Shown here piece by piece: positions 8,633-18,096 of a stretch of 46,321 nucleotides of DNA. Source of the stretch: DATDPM01 sp041498815 (lineage in GTDB: Bacteria; Pseudomonadota; Alphaproteobacteria; DATDPM01); the NCBI GenBank assembly GCA_041498815.1, contig JBGQJC010000016.1, positions 1 through 46,321 on the forward strand, in the 5' to 3' direction. The translations under genes were made by a program, and so were the position numbers. The notes below the pieces were generated by a model, which saw nothing but the letters and a program-made list of their open reading frames with translations, made no database searches and was not told where the DNA came from. How positions within the stretch are numbered: the first letter of the stretch is position 1; every line of letters starts with the position of its first letter.

Positions 8633-9115
8633 TCAGCGCGTTCCCTGCATGGCCAGGGACGTCATTGCCCGCAAGCGCAGCGAAACGATGCGTCCCAATT
8701 CGAGCAGTAATTTTCGCGCAAGGTCGGGATATCGCGCAGCCAGCGCGTCGAAAGCCTCACGCGTCAGCAAGTGCAATTCGCTGGCCGTGCGCGCCCGCAC
8801 CGTGGCGGAGCGCGGCAGGCCGTCGAGAAAGGCCTGCTCGCCAAACACAGACAGCGGATCGATGCGCGAAATCGGCCGTACATCCCCGGCGTCACCAATG
8901 AAAACTACTTCGAGCTCGCCACTCGCAACGATGTATAGCGTGCGCGACGCTTCGCTCTGACGCACCACCACGTCGCCGGCGGCGAATCGGCAGCGTTGCG
9001 TAACCGCGAAAATGTGTTCCCACTCGTCTGCCGGCAAGTCCGCAAGAAAGACGAAGCCGCTGTCGGAGCGTTTGACTGTCTGGCCGTCGTAATTGAAGAA
9101 TTCGGAGAAATCCAT
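8633..9115 (-). CDS. Stand-alone cyclic-nucleotide-binding (CRP-like) domain protein
   Basis: 160 residues from the ATG at 9113-9115, which has GCGGGGG about 5 bases upstream; a second ATG at 9137-9139 would add 8 residues but lacks a ribosome site and coincides with the likely start of transcription from a CATAAT box at 9145-9150. The sequence is one CRP/cNMP beta-barrel with the phosphate-binding cassette VFGEQAFLDGLPRSATVRA, including the Gly-Glu and Arg-Ser that contact the cyclic phosphate in CRP. A C-terminal helix follows, but there is no helix-turn-helix, so it is not a transcription factor by itself. It is translated just ahead of the redox fusion protein (1-bp gap), suggesting that it regulates or assembles with that protein. 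Cyclic-nucleotide binding is inferred from the intact cassette. Confidence 0.85.
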   Translation of the reverse strand: MDFSEFFNYDGQTVKRSDSGFVFLADLPADEWEHIFAVTQRCRFAAGDVVVRQSEASRTLYIVASGELEVVFIGDAGDVRPISRIDPLSVFGEQAFLDGLPRSATVRARTASELHLLTREAFDALAARYPDLARKLLLELGRIVSLRLRAMTSLAMQGTR

Positions 9116-9194
9116 GGCAACCCCCGCTGGGATGGACATGCTAGATTATGACCGATATTAAGATTTTAGAGTCCATCTCGAAAGTCATAAGGAC

Positions 9195-9353
9195 CGCCTC
9201 CGACACCGTCAGCCCGCCGTATTTGGCCTTCCAGTTGTAAAACATCGCCTCACTGATCCCGTGCTGCCGGCACAAATCCGCCGCCTTCGCCCCAGCCGCG
9301 CGCAGCCGCAGGATCTCGATGATCTACTCTTCCGTGAACCTCGGTAGTTTCAT
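9195..9353 (-). pseudogene. IS3-family transposase OrfA fragment with premature stop
   Basis: From the ATG at 9351-9353 (GGAGGA upstream) the frame reads MKLPRFTEE, then TAG at 9324-9326 where the family has Gln, then continues IIEILR...AGAKAADLCRQHGISE and FYNWKAKYGGLTVSEA, the standard IS3 OrfA helix-turn-helix. Similarity stops at about 9195, before the leucine-zipper part, and no OrfB follows. It is a dead, truncated insertion sequence. It sits about 80 bp upstream of the cyclic-nucleotide-binding gene, so it may mark a rearrangement or import boundary for that operon. Confidence 0.85.
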
Positions 9354-9532
9354 CGTCCGCTCCTCCTTAAGGTCGCGGTCTCTATTGCATTTTTGCCGAG
9401 TTTGCGGGGAGCAGCGCACGACGCCTAAAATATCGTCGCCGCGGACCGGTCGAAAAAGGGCTTGCGCGGAAGGTCTGCACGGCCTTAAACGTAATTCCTA
9501 ATAGTCCGCTCTCTTTGGGAGGCCCGGTAATC

Positions 9533-10597
9533 ATGGATAAGGTCAATCGCAGGGTTGGCTGCGCGGTGTTGGCGGTCCTATTGGCCGCCTCGGCGCCGGC
9601 ATTGGCCGGCGATGCAGTCAAGGAAGCGGCGGAAGCCGCACTGCATGCAGACTTTGCCGCAACCGGATACGTGATCGAAAGGGTCCACGACCATCTTCAT
9701 CACGTTATCAATTGCCTCGTAGGCCCAAAAGGCTCGGGATTCGATGCCAATTCAATGAACCCGTGCAACGGGATGGGCGACGGCGCGATCCCCGATGCGG
9801 CGGACGCGGCGACGAAAAAGATTCTGGGCGATGCTCTGGAACGCGCCAACGCCGGCTTGGGATTGAATGATTTGAACAAGGCCAAGTACGCCGCGCGCGT
9901 GGCCCAGCAGATGCTGACGCAGTCACTAGCGGCAATGGCCGTCGATCCAGGTGCCAAGGAAACGGCGGAGGCCGCGCTGCATGCAAACTATGCCGCAACC
10001 GCATCCGAGATCAAAGAGGTCTACGACCATCTTCATCACGTTATCAATTGCCTCGTGGGCCCAAAAGGCCCGGGATTCGATGCCAATTCAATGAATCCGT
10101 GCAACGGGATGGGCGGCGGCGCGATCCCCGATACGGCGGACGCGGCGAAGAAAAAAATTCTGGGCGAGGCTCTGGAACACGCTAACGCCGGCTTGGGATT
10201 GGACGATTTGAGCTATGCACAGCTTGCCGCGCGCTCGGCCACGTTGGCGCTGACGGCGGCGGCATTGGCCGTCGATGCAGCAGCCAAGGAAACGGCGGAG
10301 GCCACGCTGCATGCAAGCTATGCCGAAACCGCGTCCGAGATCGAAGAGGTCCACGATCATCTTCATCACGTTATCAATTGCCTCGTCGGCCCAAAAGGCC
10401 CGGGATTCGATGCCAATTCAATGAACCCGTGCATCGGGATGGGCGGCGGCGCGATCTCCGATACGGCGGACGCGGCGAAGAAAAAGATTCTGGGCCAGGC
10501 TCTGGAACACGCCAAAGCCGGTTTGGGATCGAATGATTTGAACAAGGCCAAGGATGCCGCGCGCGAGGCCGGGCTGACGCTGAAGAATGCGATGTAA
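9533..10597 (+). CDS. Periplasmic protein of three tandem His/Cys helical repeats
   Basis: 354 residues. The ATG at 9533 follows GGGAGG at 10 bases and gives a signal peptide ending SAPALA before GDAVK; an upstream TTG at 9515 is less likely because it precedes the ribosome site. The mature protein is three units of about 110 residues. Each has a helix ending (V/Y)(H/Y)DHLHHVINCLVGPKG, the loop GFDANSMNPC.GMG.GAI.D, and a second helix KKILG.ALE.A.AGLG..DL. Each unit thus carries a His-rich helix end and two Cys, which could bind a metal, form a disulfide or bind a cofactor. There is no CxxCH, so it is not a canonical c-type cytochrome. I do not recognise a named family. The gene appears to be monocistronic, with an inverted repeat 126 bp past the stop. 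Confidence 0.85.
   Translation: MDKVNRRVGCAVLAVLLAASAPALAGDAVKEAAEAALHADFAATGYVIERVHDHLHHVINCLVGPKGSGFDANSMNPCNGMGDGAIPDAADAATKKILGDALERANAGLGLNDLNKAKYAARVAQQMLTQSLAAMAVDPGAKETAEAALHANYAATASEIKEVYDHLHHVINCLVGPKGPGFDANSMNPCNGMGGGAIPDTADAAKKKILGEALEHANAGLGLDDLSYAQLAARSATLALTAAALAVDAAAKETAEATLHASYAETASEIEEVHDHLHHVINCLVGPKGPGFDANSMNPCIGMGGGAISDTADAAKKKILGQALEHAKAGLGSNDLNKAKDAAREAGLTLKNAM
9610..10597 (+). repeat. Three in-frame tandem repeats, units 336, 330 and about 322 bp
   Basis: The landmark CTGCATGCA occurs at 9641, 9977 and 10307, giving periods of 336 and 330 bp. Long stretches such as the codons for HLHHVINCLVGPKG and FDANSMNPC are almost identical at the DNA level, which points to recent duplication or ongoing gene conversion. 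Confidence 0.9.
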
Positions 10598-10722
10598 TGG
10601 CCCCGGCGCCGTCCGCATCACGGGAAAAAAATGCGGAAGCCGCCCGAGAACCAGATAAAGTCGGTCATGCGCTTCTTCGATCGCGCAATATCGGGATAAG
10701 CGATCCGTTGAGCTTGGCCGAT

Positions 10723-10749
10723 CCGGGGCGCGAACGCATGGCGCCCCGG
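10723..10749. terminator. Inverted repeat between convergent genes
   Basis: CCGGGGCGC (10723-10731), a 9-base loop and GCGCCCCGG (10741-10749) form a perfect 9-bp stem between the repeat-protein gene (plus strand) and the helicase gene (minus strand). There is no T-tract on either strand, so it may act as a bidirectional pause or RNA-stabilising hairpin rather than a strong intrinsic terminator. Confidence 0.5.
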
Positions 10750-10819
10750 TCCATTCCGAGATCCTAGTCCGGCTCAGGCCATCGGGCCTCCGCTCGGGAG
10801 ACCCGGGCGGAGCGCCGCT

Positions 10820-12073
<1,254 letters not shown>

Positions 12074-12561
12074 TTACTAGTTCTTTCATCGTGAAGGGTT
12101 GTCGCAAGCCGCGGCCATAGCCGGGTTACGCTCGGCGCATCGCAAAAGGCGACGCGCAAAGATTGGGATGAGGTGAGGGATGGACTATGAGTGGCTGGCA
12201 ATTACCGGCCGATTGCATCATCGGGTTTGGCGACCCGTGCGCGAACCGGGGCGGCGCTTGTTATATCGAATGGTCTCGGGATTGAGGCGCCGGGCGTATC
12301 ACAGGCCCAGGGCGCATTTGCGCGATCACAAGATCAAATATTGAAGGTATACTTGCACATTCTTTGTGGACATTACAAGCTTTAAAAGCCCGTGCCTTCG
12401 AATTTTTCGCCCGTTAATCATGAATTCGTCAAGTCCAAGGGTGCCAAAAGCGGCGAGAATGGCCGGGAAGTCATCGCCGTCATGAATATGCCCGGCGACG
12501 AATTTCTTGATTTATCGCCCGCACACCCAATATTTCTTAATAGAATAGGTCGGAACCCCTC
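12074..12561. other. Intergenic region between the helicase and zinc-ribbon genes
   Basis: 488 bp between divergent genes. A 64-codon plus-strand frame at 12191-12385 and a minus-strand frame overlapping 12418 lack ribosome sites and recognisable sequence. The right part (12320-12420 and 12510-12550) is AT-rich compared with its surroundings and is the likely promoter zone for the plus-strand genes. No specific -35/-10 pair can be claimed. Confidence 0.45.
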
Positions 12562-12753
12562 ATGAAAAGCCGATACGAACGAAGGCCGGATCCGGAGCCG
12601 CCCGCCGAGGAGGTGCGCAAGCAGCGCAACTGTCTCATGTGCCACGATGGATTCTCGAGCGCGTGGTCGGGCGAGCGCATTTGCCCGCGTTGCCGCTCGA
12701 AGGCGGCGTGGCGCGAGGGCCATGGCTGGTCTTCGGGCGGCCGGATGTCGTGA
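12562..12753 (+). CDS. Small zinc-ribbon protein
   Basis: 63 residues. Two CxxC knuckles (CLMC at about 24-27 and CPRC at about 41-44) are separated by 13 residues, in the pattern seen in small alphaproteobacterial zinc-ribbon proteins. The N-terminus is charged and proline-containing (RRPDPEPPAEEVRKQ), and the tail is Trp/Gly/Ser-rich. It should bind one Zn ion; the function is unknown (a nucleic-acid or protein contact module is common for such folds). The ATG is preceded by GGAA at about 7 bases. Its stop lies 56 bp before the DUF6134 gene, with which it may be co-transcribed. Confidence 0.75.
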   Translation: MKSRYERRPDPEPPAEEVRKQRNCLMCHDGFSSAWSGERICPRCRSKAAWREGHGWSSGGRMS

Positions 12754-12809
12754 CGCGATCGCCGGGGCCCTCGTGTCCCCGGTTGCTGATTTCGCATGCC
12801 GATATAAAG

Positions 12810-13484
12810 ATGAGACGCTGCGTCAGAAGTTGGTTGTGTTTCTGCCTCACACTATGCGCGGTGTCTTTGGGCAGCGATCGGAGCCTTGGCGCCATTGGCG
12901 ATGGCATAGGCGATCGAACGGTCGAGTGGGCGGTCTCCCGAAACAACGAAAGCATCGGCCGGCACCGAATGGTGATCCGGCAGGAGAACGGCGATCTTGT
13001 GGTCGACGAAACGATCGACCTTCACGTCGATTTTGCCTTTATCACGATGTATCGTTACCGGCATCACAGTCGCGAGGTATGGCGAAACGGCGCGTTGCTT
13101 CGGCTGACCTCGCAGACAGATGACGACGGGAGCGAGTATCACGTGCAGGCGCAATCGGATCCGGACGGCACTCTGGCCGTAAGTGGCTCGGCCGGCGGAT
13201 TCGTGGCTCCGGCCGGGACGCTGCCTTCGAGCCTTTGGCAGATATCCATGACGGAAGCGAATCGGTTGTTGGATCTTGAGTCGGGGCGTTTGCTTTCGGT
13301 CCATTTTTCCAAGAAAGCCAACGAACTCATCGATTCCGAAGGACGGCGAATCCCCACGGAGCACGTGGCGGTCGCCGGCGATATCGTGCGTGACATGTGG
13401 TACGACGGCGAAGGCCTGCTGATTAAACAGAAGTTCCTCGCGCCGGACGGCTCGAAGATCGAATATCATCTCGGTCCGGAATGA
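12810..13484 (+). CDS. DUF6134 family exported protein
   Basis: 224 residues from the ATG at 12810, chosen because the N-terminus then forms a signal peptide (MRRCVRSWLCFCLTLCAVSL). The frame is open 57 codons further upstream but that part overlaps the zinc-ribbon gene. The mature domain has the DUF6134 pattern: TVEWAVSRNNESIGRHRM, then a beta-rich stretch with FAFITMYRYRHHSREVWRNGALLRL and a C-terminal part with YDGEGLLIKQKFLAPDGSKIEYHL. The family is predicted to be periplasmic and beta-rich, with unknown function. It precedes the cupredoxin gene by 112 bp in the same direction, so a link to copper or redox chemistry in the periplasm is possible but not shown. Confidence 0.8.
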   Translation: MRRCVRSWLCFCLTLCAVSLGSDRSLGAIGDGIGDRTVEWAVSRNNESIGRHRMVIRQENGDLVVDETIDLHVDFAFITMYRYRHHSREVWRNGALLRLTSQTDDDGSEYHVQAQSDPDGTLAVSGSAGGFVAPAGTLPSSLWQISMTEANRLLDLESGRLLSVHFSKKANELIDSEGRRIPTEHVAVAGDIVRDMWYDGEGLLIKQKFLAPDGSKIEYHLGPE

Positions 13485-13596
13485 ATCCGTCCGCGAAAAA
13501 AGCCCATGGCAACCGGGTTTGCCGGACTCCGCAAATGCCAAGGCGACAGGGACGCCGGGAGACGTGCACTATTCACCGCCTGAAATTGAACACGCG

Positions 13597-13950
13597 ATGA
13601 GCGGAACCGGCAGGGCTCTCATGGCCGCCGCGGTTGTCTTTGCGATCGCCCAGGTCGCATGGATTGCTTGGGCCGGCGAAGCGCATCGGATCATCCAGAA
13701 AGACCGCTCTTTCCAAGTCAAAGATGCCGGCCAGATCAAGGATATCGATATTGGACGCGGCGACGAGTTGCAGTTCGTCAACGAAGACAATTTCCTCCAC
13801 CAGATCTATGTCGCCTCCGGCGGCCTCAACTTCGATTCGGCCGAACAGGCACCCGGCGAGGTTATCGCGGTCAAATTCCCACGGCCGGGACTATTCGAGA
13901 TCCGCTGCCACATCCACCCCAAGATGTCGTTGTCGGTGACCGTCAAGTAG
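13597..13950 (+). CDS. Cupredoxin (plastocyanin-like) type 1 copper protein
   Basis: 117 residues. The start at 13597 gives MSGTGRALMAAAVVFAIAQ as signal or membrane anchor; ATG 13621 and in-frame starts upstream remain possible because no ribosome site is strong. The mature domain has the type 1 copper ligands: His in NFLHQIY, and Cys, His and Met in the C-terminal loop CHIHPKM. The short methyl-amine-like C-x-H-x-x-M spacing fits small plastocyanin-type electron carriers. It lies upstream of a membrane histidine kinase and a beta-barrel protein whose paralogue (35593-36531) is in a copC-copD operon. Role: periplasmic electron transfer or copper binding. Confidence 0.85.
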   Translation: MSGTGRALMAAAVVFAIAQVAWIAWAGEAHRIIQKDRSFQVKDAGQIKDIDIGRGDELQFVNEDNFLHQIYVASGGLNFDSAEQAPGEVIAVKFPRPGLFEIRCHIHPKMSLSVTVK

Positions 13951-13957
13951 AAGCGTT

Positions 13958-13976
13958 GTGCCGGCATCTCCGGCAC
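13958..13976 (+). terminator. Hairpin after the cupredoxin gene
   Basis: GTGCCGG (13958-13964), loop CATCT, CCGGCAC (13970-13976): a perfect 7-bp stem starting 8 bases after the stop. No T-tract follows, so it may only slow or stabilise the transcript. Confidence 0.5.
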
Positions 13977-14170
13977 GCCGGGCGGCTGCCGGCCCGGACG
14001 GCCCGCCGACACGAAAAACTCGGAGAAAAGCTCGCTTTCCCGCCTTCGTCGCGGCGCGGCCGGAGCGCCTCCGTTTACGAATTCTTAGGCATATTCGATG
14101 CAACTATCGAGGGATAACGGCAGCATAGAAGACAGCCCGCCATAGGCGATGCCGGGGGAGAGAATCGGCC

Positions 14171-16108
14171 ATGCCGCGGTTGCCTACCAAGGGTTCGGTC
14201 GGCGCTAAAATTTTCGGCGCCTTCGTCGTCATGAGCCTGATCATCGGGGCGCTTGGCGGATACGGCCTTTATGTTCTTTCCGCCGCTGGCAAGATCGTCG
14301 TCGATACCTACGACCGCCCGCTCATGGCGATCAATTTCTCGCGCTCGGCGAGCCTGGTTTTCTCGCAAATGGACAAGGAGCTGTTGCAACGGCGCACCGC
14401 GCCCGCGGTGGGACAAGCCGCCATCGATCGGACCCTCGATAATCTCACGATCAGCTTCTTCGAGGACTTGCAGGTAGCGTCCCAGCGTTCCTTATCGGAT
14501 GACGAGCGTGAAATCATTCGCCAGATCGAGACACTCGTCACGCACTGGAGCGAGGTGGGCAGGCGCGAAAGCCCCGAGCTTGGCAGCGGTGAGCTGGATG
14601 ACCTTGCCAAGCAGATAACCGAGCGCTTCGATCTGCTTGTCGAGCTGACCACGGACCACAGCTTCGTCGAGCGGCGCAAGGCAGTATGGGCGATCTCCCG
14701 GTTCGAATACACGAGCGTCGCGGCATTGTTCCTGGCACTGATTCTTTCGATCGCGATCACAACGCTGCTCGCACGCCGCATCATCCGGCCGCTGACGGAG
14801 GCGGCGACGGTCGCCGACCGCATTGCCCGGGGCGAGCTTCAAACGCCGATCCCGAGCGGCGGCAAAGATGAGACCGGCATCCTGCTCCGCTCCATGACCG
14901 TGATGCAAAACAACATCCGCGCCATGATAGAGCGCGAAACGGCGCAACGGCATCGCGCGCAGAGCCGGCTTGTGGACGCGCTGGAGAGTTCGCGCGAGGC
15001 GATGGTGCTCGTCGATGCGGCGGGCAAGGTGGTCCATGCCAACAGCCAAGTCGTAAAATTCTTTCCCGCCCTCTCGGAGCAGCTCGTCGAAGGGGCCGAT
15101 TTTTCTGCGGCTTTCTCCAAGGTCGAGCGGCAGATCGCCGCTTCTGCCGGTGACGGCGCGAAGGACCGGGCCGTGGCACCGGAGCAAAGTGACGGTTCGT
15201 CGCCGCTGTCGTCGGGCGGTGAAATCAAGTTGCCCGACGGCCGCTGGGTGCGGGTCAGCCGAAGCAATACCCAGGACGGCGGGTACTTTCTGTTTGTCAG
15301 CGACTTTACCGAAATCAAGAAGCGCGAAGAAAGCTTCAAAGAGGCCAAGATGCAAGCGGAGGCGGCGAGCGCCGCAAAGAGCAAGTTCCTCGGGAATATG
15401 AGCCACGAATTACGCACACCCCTCAACGCCATTATCGGTTTTTCGGAAATCATTTCGCAGGAATCGTGCGGAGCAATAGAACAGCGCCAGTATGTGGACT
15501 ACGCCAGCCATATCTTGGAGAGCGGCCAGCACTTGCTTGATGTCATCAACAGCGTGCTCGATCTGACCAAAAACGAGGCGGGAAAATTACAGCTCCATCC
15601 CGAAGAAGTCGTTCTTAACGAGACATTGGACTTCTGCGCAAAAATGGTCTCGGAGCAGTGCGCGACCGTCAGTCTCGAATTCAAGAAGGATTGGCCCGAG
15701 AACCCGGTGATCGTTCATGGCGAAAGCGCAAAGCTGAGGCAAATCTTCCTCAACTTGCTCTCCAACGCCGTCAAGTTTTCGGAACCCGGGGGCAGAGTGA
15801 CGCTGTCCATGACGTTGCTCGGCAACGGCCAGGTTGAGGTTGCCGTGACCGACACCGGAATCGGGATGCGGCCGGAAGATTTGCCGCTGGCGCTTTCCCC
15901 CTTCGGCCAAATCGATAGCCGATTATCCCGCCGGTACGAGGGAACGGGATTGGGCCTTCCTCTCACCAAGGCGTTCGTCGAGCTGCATGGCGGGAGAATG
16001 ACCATCGACACGGCGCTCGGCCGGGGGACGAGGGTTTCGGTGCTCCTGTCGCGCGGCGGGTGCGGCGCTGCCGCCGCCGGCCCGCGCGCCTTGCCGAAGG
16101 CTTCCTAG
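14171..16108 (+). CDS. Membrane sensor histidine kinase (sensor-HAMP-PAS-HisKA-HATPase)
   Basis: 645 residues; ATG with GGGAGAG about 8 bases upstream. Transmembrane segments at about 14-37 and 182-201 enclose a periplasmic helical domain of about 145 residues, of the four-helix-bundle kind. A HAMP linker (about 202-255) is followed by a PAS-like domain (about 270-385), HisKA with H412 in MSHELRTPLN and HATPase with N532, D561 (DTGIGM) and EGTGLGLPL. The C-terminal tail is Gly/Ala-rich. No response regulator gene is nearby, so it is an orphan kinase in this window. Its position between a cupredoxin and a copper-operon-type beta-barrel suggests a periplasmic metal or redox signal, which is an inference from context. 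The next gene starts 29 bp after its stop. Confidence 0.92.
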   Translation: MPRLPTKGSVGAKIFGAFVVMSLIIGALGGYGLYVLSAAGKIVVDTYDRPLMAINFSRSASLVFSQMDKELLQRRTAPAVGQAAIDRTLDNLTISFFEDLQVASQRSLSDDEREIIRQIETLVTHWSEVGRRESPELGSGELDDLAKQITERFDLLVELTTDHSFVERRKAVWAISRFEYTSVAALFLALILSIAITTLLARRIIRPLTEAATVADRIARGELQTPIPSGGKDETGILLRSMTVMQNNIRAMIERETAQRHRAQSRLVDALESSREAMVLVDAAGKVVHANSQVVKFFPALSEQLVEGADFSAAFSKVERQIAASAGDGAKDRAVAPEQSDGSSPLSSGGEIKLPDGRWVRVSRSNTQDGGYFLFVSDFTEIKKREESFKEAKMQAEAASAAKSKFLGNMSHELRTPLNAIIGFSEIISQESCGAIEQRQYVDYASHILESGQHLLDVINSVLDLTKNEAGKLQLHPEEVVLNETLDFCAKMVSEQCATVSLEFKKDWPENPVIVHGESAKLRQIFLNLLSNAVKFSEPGGRVTLSMTLLGNGQVEVAVTDTGIGMRPEDLPLALSPFGQIDSRLSRRYEGTGLGLPLTKAFVELHGGRMTIDTALGRGTRVSVLLSRGGCGAAAAGPRALPKAS

Positions 16109-16137
16109 CCCTGTCCGCCGACGCGCGAAGAAATCGG

Positions 16138-17100
16138 ATGCTTAATGCGAGGATTTTGGCGGGCGCGGCGCTGGTTGTGCTCGCCTGCCTGATTGCCCCG
16201 CCCGTGTTTGCGGCCGCGCCTTATGTCGCGGGCAACCGCACATTTCCCGTTACGCCGACGACCGAGGATCCGTTTGTCGCGGACGAGATTTCGGCGAAGG
16301 TGACCCACAGCCGGGAGGACGCATCGGATTCGGAGCCGGTGACGCGGGAAACGGAGTTCGAGTTCGAGGTCGAGAAGCGCATCACCGAGAATCTCGGAAT
16401 ATCGGTGGAAGGGAGTTATGAGATCATCGAGCCCGAGGGTGAAGACAGCGCCCACGGCTTCGGCAATCTCGATGCTATTCTGAAATATCAGTTCTACACG
16501 AACGACGTGCACGAGCTCGTGATCTCGGCGGGCGTTATCCGCGAATTCGGCGGCACCGGATCGAAAAGCGTCGGTGCGGAGAGAATTGGCTCGACGACCC
16601 CGACCCTGTATTTCGGCAAGGGGTTCGGCGACCTGCCGGAAGAACTGAAATACCTCAGGCCCATCGCCGTGACCGGTACATTCGGATATCAATTTGCCGA
16701 TCAGCGGACTCGCACGACCACCGAGGTCGATCCCAATACCGGAGTCGCAAGCGCCAGCGTCGAACACCTGCCGGACTTCGTGGTCATCGGCTTTGCGCTC
16801 GAATACAGCCTGCGTTACCTCCAGGGCAACGTGCAATACGTCGGGCTTCCCATCTGGCTCACCCGCCTTACGCCGCTGGTGGAATTCGCTTACACCACGC
16901 CCGCCACCCGCTCTTACGGCGAGCCTTCGACGGGGGTAATCGCGCCGGGCGTCATCTATTCGGATCTGGGCCTCGATTTCGGGCTGGAAGCGCAGCTTCC
17001 CTTGACTTCGGAATCGGGCACCGGCTTCGTCGCCAAACTTGCCGTGCCGCTGGAGCGGATCGGCCCAAGCATCTTGGGCAAACCGCTGTTCGGGGACTGA
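16138..17100 (+). CDS. Outer-membrane beta-barrel candidate, copy A of a copper-linked family
   Basis: 320 residues. The ATG at 16138 is chosen because it opens directly into a signal peptide (MLNARILAGAALVVLACL...PPVFA before AAPY). The mature protein is rich in alternating beta strands with aromatic ends, as in outer-membrane barrels. The N-terminal box NRTFPVTPTTEDPFVADEIS, the central GGTGSKSVGAER...TPTLYFGKGFGDLP and the end IGPSILGKPLFG recur in the protein at 35593-36531, so the two are paralogues. That paralogue is directly coupled to copC. Function is unknown; an outer-membrane channel or a sensor surface for metal is a reasonable idea. It follows the histidine kinase at 29 bp and is probably in its operon. 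Confidence 0.82.
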   Translation: MLNARILAGAALVVLACLIAPPVFAAAPYVAGNRTFPVTPTTEDPFVADEISAKVTHSREDASDSEPVTRETEFEFEVEKRITENLGISVEGSYEIIEPEGEDSAHGFGNLDAILKYQFYTNDVHELVISAGVIREFGGTGSKSVGAERIGSTTPTLYFGKGFGDLPEELKYLRPIAVTGTFGYQFADQRTRTTTEVDPNTGVASASVEHLPDFVVIGFALEYSLRYLQGNVQYVGLPIWLTRLTPLVEFAYTTPATRSYGEPSTGVIAPGVIYSDLGLDFGLEAQLPLTSESGTGFVAKLAVPLERIGPSILGKPLFGD

Positions 17101-17205
17101 AGCGGGACTGCTTCCGCGCGCCGCCGGCGCCCGCCGTCTTCCAATTTCTTGCCCGCACCGCTACAAAGCGGCGGCAGGCAAGCAACGCAATCGCGGGAGG
17201 CGGAG

Positions 17206-18096
17206 ATGACGGCGGTCGGTTTCATCGGCTTGGGCCTGATGGGCGAGCCCATGGCGCGCAATTTGATCGCGGCGGGATTCAAGCTTCGCGTCTTCAACCG
17301 CAGCCTAGCCAAGGCCGAGCCGCTGGCCGGGCTTGGCGCCGTGGTCTGCGCGAGCGCGGCGGAAGCGGCGCAAACAGGCGGAATCGTCGTCACCATGCTC
17401 GCCAACGACGCCGCGCTGGAAGAGGTGACGCTTGGCGCCGGTGGAATCCTGAAGACGCTGGGACGAGACGGCGTCCACCTGTCCATGAGCACGGTTTCGC
17501 CCGAAACCGCGCGTAAGCTCGCCGAAGCGCATGAGAAGGCGGGAAGCCACTACGTCGCAGCACCCGTGTTCGGCAGGCCGGACGCGGCTGCGGCCAAGGA
17601 GCTGAACATCTGTCTCTCGGGGCCGGCGGCGGCCAAGGCGCGGGTAAAACCCTTGCTGGAAGCGATGGGGCGGACCGTGCACGACTTCGGGACCGGGCCG
17701 GGCACCGCCAATGTGGTGAAGCTGTGCGGGAATTTCCTCATCCTGGCCGCGATCGAGTCGTTGGCGGAAGCCTTGGCGCTGGCGGAAAAACACGGGATCG
17801 ACCGCGCCGCGGTCGCGACGTTCTTTTCGGAAACCCGGTTCAATTGCCCGGTCTACAAGGGCTACGGGGCGATCCTGGCCGCGCGCCGGTATGCGCCGCC
17901 GGGCTTCGCGCTCGAGCTGGGATACAAGGATTCGCAGTTGATCCAGGCGACCGCGGCCAAAGCACGGGTGCCGATGGCGGTCGCCGATCTGGTCGATGAG
18001 CGCTTGCGCGCATCCATCGCCAAGGGGCGGCAGAATCTGGATTGGACCGCCATCGAATTACTGGTGGCGGAAGCCGCGGGGCTCTCCGCCGGTTGA
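17206..18096 (+). CDS. NAD(P)-dependent beta-hydroxyacid dehydrogenase (3-hydroxyisobutyrate dehydrogenase family)
   Basis: 296 residues; the ATG at 17206 follows GGGAGGCGGAG. The Rossmann motif GFIGLGLMGEPMARNL lies at residues 5-20. The substrate-binding segment LSMSTVSPET and the catalytic lysine segment GTANVVKLCGNFL are both present, as in 3-hydroxyisobutyrate, tartronate semialdehyde and glyoxylate/succinic semialdehyde reductases. The C-terminal all-helical domain contains GYKDSQLIQATA, resembling the GLYR/GarR-type pattern. The exact substrate cannot be read from the sequence. It is separated from neighbours by about 105 and 166 bp. Confidence 0.9.
   Translation: MTAVGFIGLGLMGEPMARNLIAAGFKLRVFNRSLAKAEPLAGLGAVVCASAAEAAQTGGIVVTMLANDAALEEVTLGAGGILKTLGRDGVHLSMSTVSPETARKLAEAHEKAGSHYVAAPVFGRPDAAAAKELNICLSGPAAAKARVKPLLEAMGRTVHDFGTGPGTANVVKLCGNFLILAAIESLAEALALAEKHGIDRAAVATFFSETRFNCPVYKGYGAILAARRYAPPGFALELGYKDSQLIQATAAKARVPMAVADLVDERLRASIAKGRQNLDWTAIELLVAEAAGLSAG

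Noticed and set aside
12191..12385. 64-codon ORF upstream of the zinc-ribbon gene
   Set aside because: Non-coding composition and no ribosome site.
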